NCBI RefSeq assembly: GCF_000972845.2
Contig: NC_040022.1
Coordinates: 3,823,501 to 3,887,500, forward strand
DNA length: 64,000 nucleotides
Source of the DNA: Larimichthys crocea
Taxonomy: Eukaryota; Chordata; Actinopteri; Sciaenidae
Direction of reading: 5' to 3'
Shown: one piece after another, positions 38,721-49,408 of the stretch
Position numbering within the stretch: the stretch's first letter is position 1
Layout: the number at the start of each line of letters is the position of its first letter
Notes under the pieces: model-generated
The model's database searches: none
Told to the model about the DNA's origin: nothing
Seen by the model: only the letters and a program-made list of their open reading frames with translations
Program-made: the position numbers and the translations under genes

Positions 38721-41156
38721 CTGAAAGATTCCCCTTCTGCGTTAGGATATACGACTCTTCAGAAACTCATGGGTGACATGAAAGTGCAGTATTTGTACCT
38801 TTATTATAAATAGTTAATAAATAGACTCTGGAATAAAAATAGAACAACATAAATGACAAGCTACAATGTAGTTCTAAGCACATACAGTATCACAGTTATA
38901 ACTAATTATAACAACAACATATCACTTATCACATATCAAGAAAATAGTCTGAGCAGCTTGTGGACAAAGGAAATTCTGTACATAAAGTGCCTATAAGGGC
39001 CTATAACAGGATGATCTTTATTCCATGTGTGTGTGTGGTGTGTGTGTGTGTGTGTGTGTGTGTGTAGTTCCCCTGCCAGATCCAGAAACCCTTCAGCAGC
39101 TGAAGTTCCCTCATCTCTCAGAGTGCATGAAGGCAAAGTATCCCGAGCTGACGGATGACATGCTGTGTGCAGGGAGCCAGGATGGAGGGATGGACGCCTG
39201 CAAAGTGAGTTTTTACTATTCCAGTCACTTCTTTGTGATAGAGGTCTGACACCGAGGTTGAGAAGCACCGCAGTTATCTACTGTGTGTCAACCAAACTAC
39301 ACAATGTGAACAAAGTGGAAAGATTTTCACAATGAATGTGTGATTTTTGTGTTTCCAAAGGGGGATTAGGGTCCACTGGTGTGCCGTAAAGGCAGTGGCT
39401 TCGTGCAGGCGGGCATCATGAGTTATGGTAGTCCGGACGGTTGTGGCCTCCCAGGCCGCCCTGGTGTCTACACCAAGGTGTCCAAGTATCTGCGCTTCAT
39501 CAATGACTACATCAAGATGGACTCTGCTGAGGTCTAACTGACCAGTCTGCCCTTGTCTTCACTTTCTTCTACTTCTCTCTTGTGTTGAACTGTCAGATCA
39601 TGTTTACTGTATGTTGTTCACATGTACTCTGGTTTGTTCAACTAAAGTCTTTGCATTAAAGCTTTCAAGCATCAATTTCAGTGTCATTCAGAATTATTAT
39701 CAAACCCATTCAGCACAGGCGTGCTGAATAGGTCTGATAGACATTTTAACATCAGTGTGATGTATGTGTCAGATCCATCTGCAGTCTATGAGCAGGTTGA
39801 TATTAATAATAAAAAGAACCAAATGAGAAAACATCAGAGCTCAGACACAAACACATTTTCACATCGTAAAACACTGGATGGATTGTCAGGATGAATCTTG
39901 AGACTTCCACCCGCTTTTCTCCTCTACTCAGAATTACTGCACTATTCATATCAAATAAGAAGCAACACAATGTGAGCAAGCGGGCAAACATTAAACTACA
40001 CAATGTACATTGGGAGAGTCAGAAGAGACATGTGACATATTTTAGAGGGTGTAACCAGCTCGATGTAAAAACATACTTAGTATCCTCATCACAGAAACTG
40101 CGAGTTGTAGCCACTTAACTTAATGTGATTGCATTTCTCGTAAATATACGTTATAATCTTCTTTTGTTTTACATATTATCTTGACTTTTTTTCAGATATA
40201 TTCATAGTTCACAATATGACCGTACTTGTTGTCTAGGTCTTTAATATGTCCTCTACTTCAGCTAACCAAAACTCATTTTCCACGATAATGAATGGACAGT
40301 ATTCTGAATTTGTAAAAATTGAAATGACATCTGTGTTGGAATACCCCATTCTCTTCTTAAACCAATAACAATTTTAATTGCATAGCATTGCTTCAACAAA
40401 ACAAATGTTTAAATGTTTTATACCCGAGTTCTCCATTGGATATTGACTGATGCTAAGTTTCAGAATTCTGATAGACTAGATGGAAATATAAGTCACAATA
40501 TGCAAAAAACAACAAATAACGAATGACACTTTCTATTTGATGAATGCAGTAACAATAAAGACATCATATAACTTAAACTCAGATGCTGGAGAATGTCAGG
40601 CCAGTAATGTGAAACACTATCATATATTTTGGTCCTGCCCTGAAGAATGTCCAATGACTCCAAAGGAAGTTTAGATACACTGTTTCTTTTAGATTTGAGG
40701 TTTGTGCAGCATCCCACACATTGAATGTGACATAATTCATCAATATACACCATGGAAGTTGACACATTCTCAAGAGCACAACAGGATAAATTCGCCAATA
40801 TTTGGACAGACTGGACCCCAAAGACAAGAGTTTGTATGAGATAAGTGACTTGACTCTGACCTCTCCTCCCAGTTTGTTTGCTGGTGTTCCATTTGGTGCC
40901 AGGAGTAGATGTCTTTGAATTATACCCAATGTGATCTCAATATAAATGTAGCTTGTAAATTCTGCTTGCCAATAAAAAAAACATAATTAAACAAAAAAAC
41001 ATCATATGTCTCTCTGTGAAATGATGGATAGACAGATGAGTGAAAATTAAAGAAAAAAAACCTGAATGTGGAAGGATAACGACTGCAGATACAATCCATA
41101 GGGCAGGGAGCTTGTTGACGGTTTGATGAGTATGGAAAGGAATCATATGCTATGGT
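38665..41156 (+). pseudogene. Truncated duplicate of the serine-protease locus (copy A)
   Basis: Copy A matches copy B in two blocks: 38,665-38,965 to 41,985-42,290, and 38,968-41,156 to about 43,337-45,606. The region equivalent to protease exons 1-3 is absent. Exon 4 (39,067-39,207) reads VPLPDPETLQQL then diverges through compensating small indels before KYPELTDDMLCAGSQDGG. Exon 5 (about 39,359-39,537) has an in-frame TAG exactly where the catalytic serine codon would be (GAT TAG GGT). Downstream, from about 39,540, most differences from copy B are one- to few-base deletions. The copy ends at the N gap. It is non-coding as it stands. It may be a genuine decayed duplicate, or an unpolished or mis-assembled copy of one locus. 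Confidence 0.8.
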
Positions 41157-41166
41157 NNNNNNNNNN
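41157..41166. other. Assembly gap (10 N)
   Basis: Ten ambiguous bases, seen directly, lying between duplicate copy A and an orphan first exon. True gap length is unknown. Confidence 1.
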
Positions 41167-41204
41167 GCAAATAGACAAAATAAAAATTATAACAGGAATT
41201 ATAA

Positions 41205-41277
41205 TGTCTTTATTATATTATTATTATTATTATTATTATATTATTATTATTATTATTATATTATTATTATTATTGGG
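41205..41277. repeat. (TTA)n microsatellite beside the gap
   Basis: Long run of TTA/ATT triplets starting about 40 bases after the Ns, a plausible reason for assembly failure here. Confidence 0.95.
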
Positions 41278-41593
41278 ATTAGGACCAGTTCGTGTTATTA
41301 GTTAGTTATTATACATTAATATTACAATATTAATGAGGTGCTTTCAAGGCTGACCTTCAAAGTTGTGAAAAAGATATCTTCTGTTACTTTAGTCCAGAAT
41401 ATTATGTCTAGACTTGTTCAGACTTTGATATACATGATATATGTGCCTTTGTAAGGATTCATATCCATGCACCACAACATTTATGTATTACACATTACAT
41501 ATATACTCAGTCAAAGTATCTTTAAAATGTACTTTACTTGAGTGACCTTTATCACTTTTCAGCACTTCCTCTATGTTTTTCATATTTGGCACA

Positions 41594-41752
41594 TGTGGGT
41601 TGAGAGCAAAAGGATGGCTGATAGTGCTGATAAGAATTTGACGTCTCTAGGTGTGTATATAAACCTCCTAGAGACTGCTTTAGTCCACCACAGCCATGGC
41701 TTTCTACGGGCTTGTCCCTGTGCTGGTCCTGATCCTCAACACTGGAGGTGAG
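41594..41752 (+). pseudogene. Orphan promoter and exon 1 of a duplicated protease gene
   Basis: Near-identical to 42,300-42,456, including the TATATAAA box and a 52-base exon 1 (41,696-41,747) encoding MAFYGLVPVLVLILNTG with a GTGAG donor. No exon 2 follows before the next complete copy of exon 1 at 42,398. It is either a leftover of a duplication or a misplaced piece of a second gene. Confidence 0.7.
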
Positions 41753-41799
41753 AATTTTTTTATTGATGTTATTATTATTATTTATTTATTATTAGTATT

Positions 41800-41985
41800 A
41801 TATGGTCACCAGATCACAACCCAATTGAACACCCATGGGAGATTTTGGTGTTAGACAGCACTCTCCACCACCACCACCGTCATCATCCAACAGAGTTCAC
41901 AGATTTGTAGAATCAATGCCAAGATGGATTGAAGCTGAGACACTTTATGTTGGACTTTCCTTTAATTGCATGTTTGTATTTCAAG
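41800..41985 (+). mobile_element. Tc1/mariner transposase C-terminal fragment, copy 1
   Basis: Translating the plus strand gives SPDHNPIEHPWEIL, close to the SPDLNPIENLW motif at the C-terminus of Tc1-like transposases. It is followed by a CAC/ACC repeat. The same fragment recurs at about 45,600-45,780. No other transposase domain is present. Confidence 0.7.
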
Positions 41986-42356
41986 TTTATAAAAAGCAGT
42001 GCTTCGTACAGTTAACTCCCACGGAAACAGACACCAATCCTGAAAGATTCCCCTTCAGGTGCATTAGGATTCACGGCTCTTCAGAAACTCATGGGTGACA
42101 TGAAAGTGCAGTATTTGTACCTTTATTATAAATAGTTAATAAATGGACTCTGGAATAAAAATAGCACAACATAAATGACAAGCTACAATGTAGTTGTAAG
42201 CAAATACATGCACACACAGTATGACAGTTATAACTAATGATAACAGCAACATATCGCTTTAAGAAAATATTCTGAGCAGCACGTAGACAAAATAATGTGG
42301 TTTGAGAGCAAAAGGATGGCTGATAGTGCTGATAAGAATTTGACGTCTCTAGGTGT

Positions 42357-42364
42357 GTATATAA
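42357..42364 (+). promoter_or_regulatory. TATA box of the serine-protease gene
   Basis: TATATAAA lies about 40 bases before the start codon at 42,398. Transcription would start roughly 10 bases before the ATG, giving the very short leader common in secreted trypsin-type genes. The same box occurs before the orphan exon 1. Confidence 0.65.
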
Positions 42365-42397
42365 ACCTCCTAGAGACTGCTTCAGTCCACCACAGCC

Positions 42398-43396
42398 ATG
42401 GCTTTCTACAGGCTTGTCACTGTGCTGGTCCTGATCCTCAACACTGGAGGTGAGAAATCCTGTGTTGATTTATCTGTGTTCAGTGTTATTGATACATTTG
42501 ATGCAGTTACATTATTGCCTTTTTAGGTTCGCTTGAGGCTGAGGTGAGGAGCTCCATCATTGGAGGTCAGGACGCTCCAAAGGGCGGCTGGCCGTGGATG
42601 GCCCACCTGAACATCACATCTGATGGGAAGAACCGGTGGCGCTGTGGCGGCACTATCCTCAGCGAGCAGTGGGTGCTGACTGCTGCAAACTGCTTTGATA
42701 GGTAAGTGTGTTATCAACATAACCCTTATCATTCTTCATATTGGTTTGGGAAATCCCAAAAATTCATTAAGTAGAACATATTATAGAGTGCAGTGGCTAA
42801 TATGGGTGTAGAGTTCAGATATGTTGTGTACAGTTGTTGCTTTCTTACTTTTCTTACTTACTTACTAAATCAAAACGATCAGCTGAAAGATGCTCAAATG
42901 AATGTTCAGTAACAAGATTTCAAGATTAAAAAACTCTTTTGTTTGTATCCAGTCAAAACAAGATGATGTGTATATGTTTTGTAAGGGATGTCCCACTTCT
43001 GCTGAACCTACCTACATGTTGAATATTAATATACTGTATGTGTGTTTGTGTTGGCAGGCAGGCTGAGCCAAATTGGAGACGATCATTTGTTTCGGTCGGT
43101 TCACACAGCTTAACGAAGGCATCTGCCCGTTACATGGAAATAGATACTGTCATGAATCACCGTGAGTACCGAGCCCAGAGCGGTGGCTACGTGAACGACA
43201 TCGCCCTGGTTAAGCTGAAGAAAAAGCTGAGTTTCTCACCAGACGTTGCCCCAGTGACTCTGCCCAGCATCGATGACACCTTTGGTTCTTCTTCTGAGTG
43301 TTGGATCACTGGCTGGGGGAACATTGGGACCAATGGTAAGTTCTGTACATAAAGTAGCCTATAAGGGCCTATAACAGGATGATCTTTATTCCATTC

Positions 43397-43451
<55 letters not shown>

Positions 43452-43927
43452 TTCCACTGCCAGATCCAGAAACCCTTCAGCAGCTGAAGATTCCCATCAT
43501 CTCCCAGAGTGCATGTAAGGCAAAGTATCCCGAGCTGACGGATGACATGCTGTGTGCAGGGAGCCAGGATGGAGGGATGGACGCCTGCAAAGTGAGTTTT
43601 TACTATTCCAGTCACTTCTTTGTGATAGAGGTCTGACACCGAGGTTGAGAAGCACCGCAGTTATCTACTGTGTGTCAACCAAACTACACAATGTGAACAA
43701 AGTGGAAAGATTTTCACAATGAATGTGTGATTTTTGTGTTTCCAAAGGGGGATTATGGCGGTCCACTGGTGTGCCGTAAAGGCAGTGGCTTCGTGCAGGC
43801 GGGCATCATGAGTTATGGTAGTCCGGACGGTTGTGGCCTCCCAGGCCGCCCTGGTGTCTACACCAAGGTGTCCAAGTATCTGCGCTTCATCAATGACTAC
43901 ATCAAGATGGACTCTGCTGAGGTCTAA
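42398..43927 (+). CDS. Trypsin-fold serine-protease homologue lacking catalytic residues
   Basis: Five exons: 42398-42449, 42527-42701, 43058-43335, 43452-43591 and 43748-43927, encoding 274 residues. A hydrophobic signal peptide (MAFYRLVTVLVLILNTGG) is followed by a chymotrypsin-fold domain from IIGGQDAPKGGWPW. The triad is broken: the His57 position is Asn72 (LTAANCF), Asp102 is kept as Asp123 (VNDIALV), and the Ser195 position is Tyr218 (GDYGGP). Asp212 of the trypsin-type specificity pocket, the other core motifs (WITGWGN, PGRPGVYTKV) and cysteines remain. The usual Arg-Ile/Val activation junction is RSSIIGG, so normal zymogen activation is doubtful. Closest remembered relatives are fish tryptase/PRSS27-like proteins. 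Likely a secreted, non-proteolytic homologue. ATTAAA lies at 44,047-44,052. Confidence 0.9.
43397..43449. repeat. (TG)n microsatellite abutting protease exon 4 acceptor
   Basis: About 50 bases of TG running directly into the TAG acceptor of exon 4. The equivalent tract in copy A is 39,027-39,064, interrupted once. Confidence 0.95.
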
Positions 43928-45599
43928 ACTGACCAGTCTGCCCTTGTCTTCACTCTTCTTCTACTTCTCTCTTGTGTTGAACTGTCAGATCATGTTTACT
44001 GTATGTTGTTCACATGTACTCTGGTTTGTTCAACTAAAGTCTTTGCATTAAAGCTTTCAAGCATCAATTTCAGTGTCATTCAGAATTTATTTATCAAACC
44101 CATTCAGCACAGGCGCGCTGAATAGGTCTGATAGACATTTTAACATCAGTGTGATTTAAATGTGTCAGATTTCCATCTGCAGTCTATGAGCAGGTTGATA
44201 TTTAATATAAAAAGAACCAAATGAGACTAAACATCATGTAGCTCAGACACAAATCACATTTTTCACATCGTAACAATTACTGGATGGATTGTCAGGATGA
44301 ATCTTGATGACTTTCCACCAGCTTTTCTCTCTTCTACCAGAATTACTGCTACTTATTCATATCAAATAAGAAGCAACACAATGTGATCAAGCGGGCAAAC
44401 ATTAAACTACACAATGTACAATTGGGAGAGTCAGAAGAGACATGTGACAATTATTTTAGAGGGTGTAACCAGCGCTGATGTAAAAACATACTTAGTATCC
44501 TCATCACAGAAACTGCGAGTTGTAGCCAACATTAACTTAATGTGATTGCATTTCTCGTAAATATACGTTATAAGTCTTCTTTTGTTTTACATATTTATCT
44601 TGACTTTTTTTCAGATATAATATCATAAAGTTCACAATATGACCGTACTTGTTGTCTAGGTCTTTAATATGTCCTCTACTTCAGCTAACCCAAAACTCAT
44701 TTTCCACGATAAGTGAATGGACAGTATTCTGAATTTGTAAAAATTGAAATGACATCTGTGTTAGGAATACCCCATTCTCTTCTTAAACCAATAAACAATT
44801 TTAATTGCATAGCATTGCTTCAACAAAACAAATGTTTAAATTGTTTTATACCCGAGTTCTCCATTTGGATATTGACTAATGCTAAGTATTCAGAATTCTG
44901 ATAGACTAGATGGAAATATAAGTCACAATATGCATAAAACAACAAATAACAGAATGACACTTTCTATTTGATGAAATGCAGTAACAACAATAAAGACATC
45001 ATATAACTTAAAACTCAGATGCTGGAGAATGTCAGGCCAGTAATGTGAAACACTATCATATATTTTGGTCCTGCCCTGAAGAATGTCCAATGGACTCCAA
45101 AGGAAGTGTTTAGATACACTGTTTCTTTTAGATTTGAGGTTTTGTGCAGCATCCCATTACATTGAATGTGACATAATTCATCAAATATACACCATGGAGA
45201 GTTGACACATTCTCAAGAGCACAACAGGATAAATTCGCCAATATTTGGACAGACTGGACCCCAAAGACAAGAGTTTGTATGAGAAGTAAGTGACTTGACT
45301 CTGACCTCTCCTCCCAGTTTGTTTGCTGGTGGTTCCATTTGGTGCCAGGAGTAGATGTCTGTGAATTATACCCAATGTGATCTCAAATATAAACGTAGCT
45401 TGTAAATTCTGCTTGCCAATAAAAAAACATAATTAAACAAAAACATCATATAGTACATCTTCTGTGAAATGATGGATAGACAGATGAGTGAAAAATTAAA
45501 GAAAAAACCTGAATGTGGAAGGATAACGACTGCAGATACAATCCATAGGGCATGGGAGCTTGTTGAACGGTTTGATGAGTATGGAAATGAATCATATGC
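43928..45599 (+). other. Downstream half of duplicate copy B
   Basis: 3' UTR and flank of the protease gene, matching 39,540-41,156 of copy A. Contains no coding exon. The unit appears as the better-preserved version of the duplicated sequence. Confidence 0.7.
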
Positions 45600-45780
45600 T
45601 ATGGTCACCAGATCACAACCCAATTGAACACCCATGGGAGATTTTGGTGTTAGACAGCACTCTCCACCACCACCACCACCAGCATCATCTAACAGAGTTC
45701 ACAGATTTGTAGACTCAATGCCAAGATGGATTGAAGCTGAGACACTTTATGTTGGACTTTCCTTTAATTGGACACCCATC
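45600..45780 (+). mobile_element. Tc1/mariner transposase C-terminal fragment, copy 2
   Basis: Same SPDHNPIEHPWEIL-encoding segment and CAC repeat as at 41,800-41,985. It closes copy B, exactly where copy A is cut by the N gap. Confidence 0.7.
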
Positions 45781-46559
45781 TGTATGTGAGACATGAGTCT
45801 TTGTTAGTTTCTCTGTCTCCGAGCAAAATACAGTGAAGGGCCTGTATTCTGTACATGAAACATACTTGTTGTGTAGGTGGAGGAACAAGCTCTAAAGTCC
45901 TTGATCCATCCCTGCTCTGATGATCAGCATGAGTAATCATAACTAAATGTATGCTGGGGCAGACATGGCATGTTGGATTTATTCATATGCGTGTACATAA
46001 AAATTTAAATTCAGTAACAACCACATTTAATGAGCTGAAATGGCTGAACAATGGACTCTGAGAACTGAGAGAATACAACAATGATTTCACTGAAGGAGAA
46101 AAAAAAACCTGCCATAAAGCAGAAGCCTGACTTGTTATATGTGCACACCGAGATAAAAGTAAAGAGGCTCTGCTGTGTGTTGAGATAAGCAGCTTGCAGC
46201 ATGTGTGCAGCTGATCAGTACAGATTATTGACAAAACTGAAGCCAAGTTTAACATGCTGATAAAAATGTGGTTTTTATTTCTAGTATTTATATTTTTTAT
46301 TTATTTATTATCAAAACATTTGCAAGTCAAAAGAAGGTCATGTTCCAAATCTGTTCATCTGAACTGGAACTTGTTCAAGACCAATAATCATCAATCATTC
46401 AATAATCATTAAATTTGATCAATATATTATACTTTCAGTTGAGTGTTAACTGGCAGTTAACTTTTAGTCCAAATATTTATCCATTACTATGAACTTTTTC
46501 ATGTTTTCAGCTATCCTCAATTAACTTAAACTGTGCATGCTGATTAATTATTCGAGGGT

Positions 46560-46760
46560 GCTATAATGTTAGCCAGCCAGCTACATCATCTTTCGCCAGC
46601 AATGCATTCCAGCTCCTCCTGCGGGATCTTGAGGCATTCCCAGGCTAGATGGGCCTCCTCCCAGTTGGACATGCCTGGAACACCTCCAAAGGGAGGTACC
46701 CAGGGGGACATCCCAATCAGATGCCCGAACCACCTCAGCTGGACAACAGAATCACATCAT
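46560..46760. repeat. Fragment of common teleost interspersed repeat
   Basis: Contains CCAGTTGGACATGCCTGGAA, CACCTCCAAAGGGAGG and CAGATGCCCGAACCACCTCA, which I recognise as variants of a widespread fish repeat. Family not determined. Surrounding bases 45,781-46,559 are A/T-rich with no gene seen. Confidence 0.5.
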
Positions 46761-46954
46761 CTGTAAAAAGCATCTGTAATGAAATATCTGAAAGGCCCCA
46801 CCTAGATCGAGCTGCTGATCCTGCGCCATGGACTTCAGTTCATTAAATGTCCAGTGATCATTTTCTTAAAAGGTCCAAAGCTAATGGTTTTCAGTGGCTT
46901 TAAGTGAGATCAGGATCAATATCAGTTGTCAAAATTTAATAATTATTAGAAATA

Positions 46955-49050
46955 AAAAAGGTCTCCACGGTGTTCTTGTTCTTTTTTGCATGTCTTGTTA
47001 AAAAGTTTGTCAACAACACATCCAACAGTGTTTGATTTCATGATTTGTTTCACTGAGCCAGATAACGGAGATGGATTTGATGCACAGCTTCTTCCCGATG
47101 GAAGTGACAGAATGTCAGCGTTTTCTTTTCACACGAGAACAAGATCAGATGAGCACCACTTTGATCTTGTTCTCGTCTTTTCCTCCCCGTGAGAAGTTCA
47201 CATGTGGATACATGTCATCATCATCATCATCAAAAGGTACATTCATGAGTCAGTGCACCACAGGAAAGCCTTTACCCAAAAATAAATAGATTCACTAATG
47301 AAAATGCAACAGTATTCGTGACCTTAAATGGAAAAAAAAAAAAAAAAACTCTTAAGGATATGCGATTTTCTCTGTGAGCCTGACACTGGCAGGTGGCTCT
47401 GTAACATCTTTAGATAAAATAATGTTCAACCTTATCCTCATAAAATGTGTCTTGACAGAATGTCAGCGGTTTTTTTTCTCACACTGTATGCACAATTGTA
47501 CAGATAGCACCTTTAAACATATTTGTTTTGGTTTGTGTAGTCACTGAGCACGTCTTAGATCAAATTCACGTGACCATCGTCAATGTATGGTCTAAATTCC
47601 ATGAGTTTCATGATGTGTGTAGGATTTAGTGGCATCTAATAGTGTGCCTGCTGATTGCAACCCCCTCCACAACCTTTGCTGTTTCTAGTATGAAGGAGAA
47701 ACTCACCAAAAAAGTGAAAGGGCCTACCTAGATCCAGCTGCCGATACTGCACCATTGCAGGCTTTCTAACCATGACTTCAGTTTAGTGGATCATTTACTT
47801 AAAGATTCAACATGTAGGATTTAGTGGCATCTGTCGTTGTAGTTGCTAACTGTGACCACCTCGCCTTACCCTCTACTTCCAAGAGTGAAGGAGAAACTAC
47901 GGCAGTTAAATGTTAAAGGCCCTATCTAGAGCTTGTGTTTAGTTTGTCCGTTCTGGGGTACTGTACAAACATGGCAGGCTCTCAGATATAAAAGACTCAT
48001 TCTAAGGTTAAAAAACATAAAAACTTATTTTCAGGTGATTTGACACGAATGAAAACAGTTTACATTTCTGCCATATTTTGTAAACAACGCACCCTACATC
48101 TGACACACTGGACCTTTAAGTTTAAGAAAAGTGTGGCTTAGATCTGCAGAGGTAACCCATCTCATTATGAAACCCGGAACGTTTGGTCATAATTCATCTG
48201 CTGACAGTGCAGTTTATAAATGTTTAACCAACTCAAGAAGTGAAAAATCCAGACTCATGTCTTTTGTATTGGTCATCAATAAAAACAAGATAACTCATGA
48301 ATATATGCACACATAATTCCACAAAGATGGCACATATAAAAACAGGGAGAGGAGGTCGGCAGGGGCTCCTTTTTGTCTTGTTTAAATGGCCCTGGTAATA
48401 AAATGTATTGGTAAATGACATTTTAGGGGTTGAGATGGTACTTTAAAGCATATTCTCCCAAAGTTCTGCCAAAGTTGGCACACTTTTGGTTCCCAAAAGA
48501 GTTCTGTTCTGCCAAAAAAAAAAAGTCTCCACAGTGTTCTTGTTTTTTTTAAACATTTCTCTTACAGAGATGGATTTGATGCACAGCTTCTTACCGATGG
48601 AAGTGACAGAATGTCAGCGTTTTCTTTTCCCACTGTATGCACAACTGTACAGATAGCACCTCTAAACATATTTGTTTTGGTTTGCGTAGTCACTGAGCAC
48701 GTCTTAGATAAGATCAGATGAGCACCACTTTGATCTTGTTCTCGTCTTTTGCTCCCTGTGAGCTCAAGTTCACATGTGGATACATGTCATCATCATCAAA
48801 AGGCACATACATGAGTCAGTGCACTACAGGAAAGCCTTTACCCAAAAATAAATAGATTCACTAATGAAAATGCAACAGTATTCATGACCTTGAATGGAAA
48901 AAACAAAAAAAACAAAACAAAAAAAAAAAAACTCTTAAGGATATGCGATTTTCTCTGTGAGCCTGACACTGGCAGGTGGCTCTGTAACATCTTTAGATAA
49001 AATAATGTTCAAACTTATCCTCATAAAATGTGTCTTGATGACAGAATGTC
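46955..49050. repeat. Tandemly duplicated spacer unit of about 1.56 kb
   Basis: Sequence from 46,955 (GTCTCCACGGTGTTCTTGTT) recurs from about 48,520. Shared blocks include GAGATGGATTTGATGCACAG, a polymorphic TCATCA run (about 47,214 and 48,785), and CTTAAGGATATGCGATTTTC at 47,350 and 48,930. The copies differ by substitutions and small rearrangements, so the duplication is not recent. On the minus strand both units keep an open 32-33-codon frame ending KDENKIKVVLI. No complete gene was recognised. Confidence 0.75.
47610..48120 (+). repeat. Two partial copies of the GGACCTTTAA-ended teleost repeat
   Basis: AGGATTTAGTGGCATCT occurs at about 47,621 and 47,815, each followed by a version of the family body. 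The second copy runs to the terminal CTGGACCTTTAA near 48,118. Family shared with 30,990-31,320. Confidence 0.65.
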
Positions 49051-49408
49051 CCAACAACAACAACAAAAAAAAGATAGTCAAAAAGCTTTAAAAATTATTC
49101 TGGAACAAATAAAATCTGCTGTTGATCAGAGTCAATCACCATCAGTCTCTTTGTGGAGGTCACTTAGCAGCTGTGTATACTGGATGTCCTGACTGAATCT
49201 TTGGCTCCCTCCACATGCACACACTAACCTTTAACTAACCTCCAACTGCAACTCGGATAAACCGCTTCCCCTCACGAGTTCATCACCAGCAAAATCACGA
49301 TATAATGGTGATGAACTACGACCATGATAGCCGACCTTACTTTCATGTAACTGTTAACTGGTCTGAGTATGTTTGTGCATGTAGAGACAGTCACAGTCAG
49401 AGTCCTGC

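Noticed and set aside
42523..42732. Minus-strand ORF over protease exon 2
   Set aside because: Shadow of the true plus-strand exon, which has signal peptide, splice sites and family motifs.
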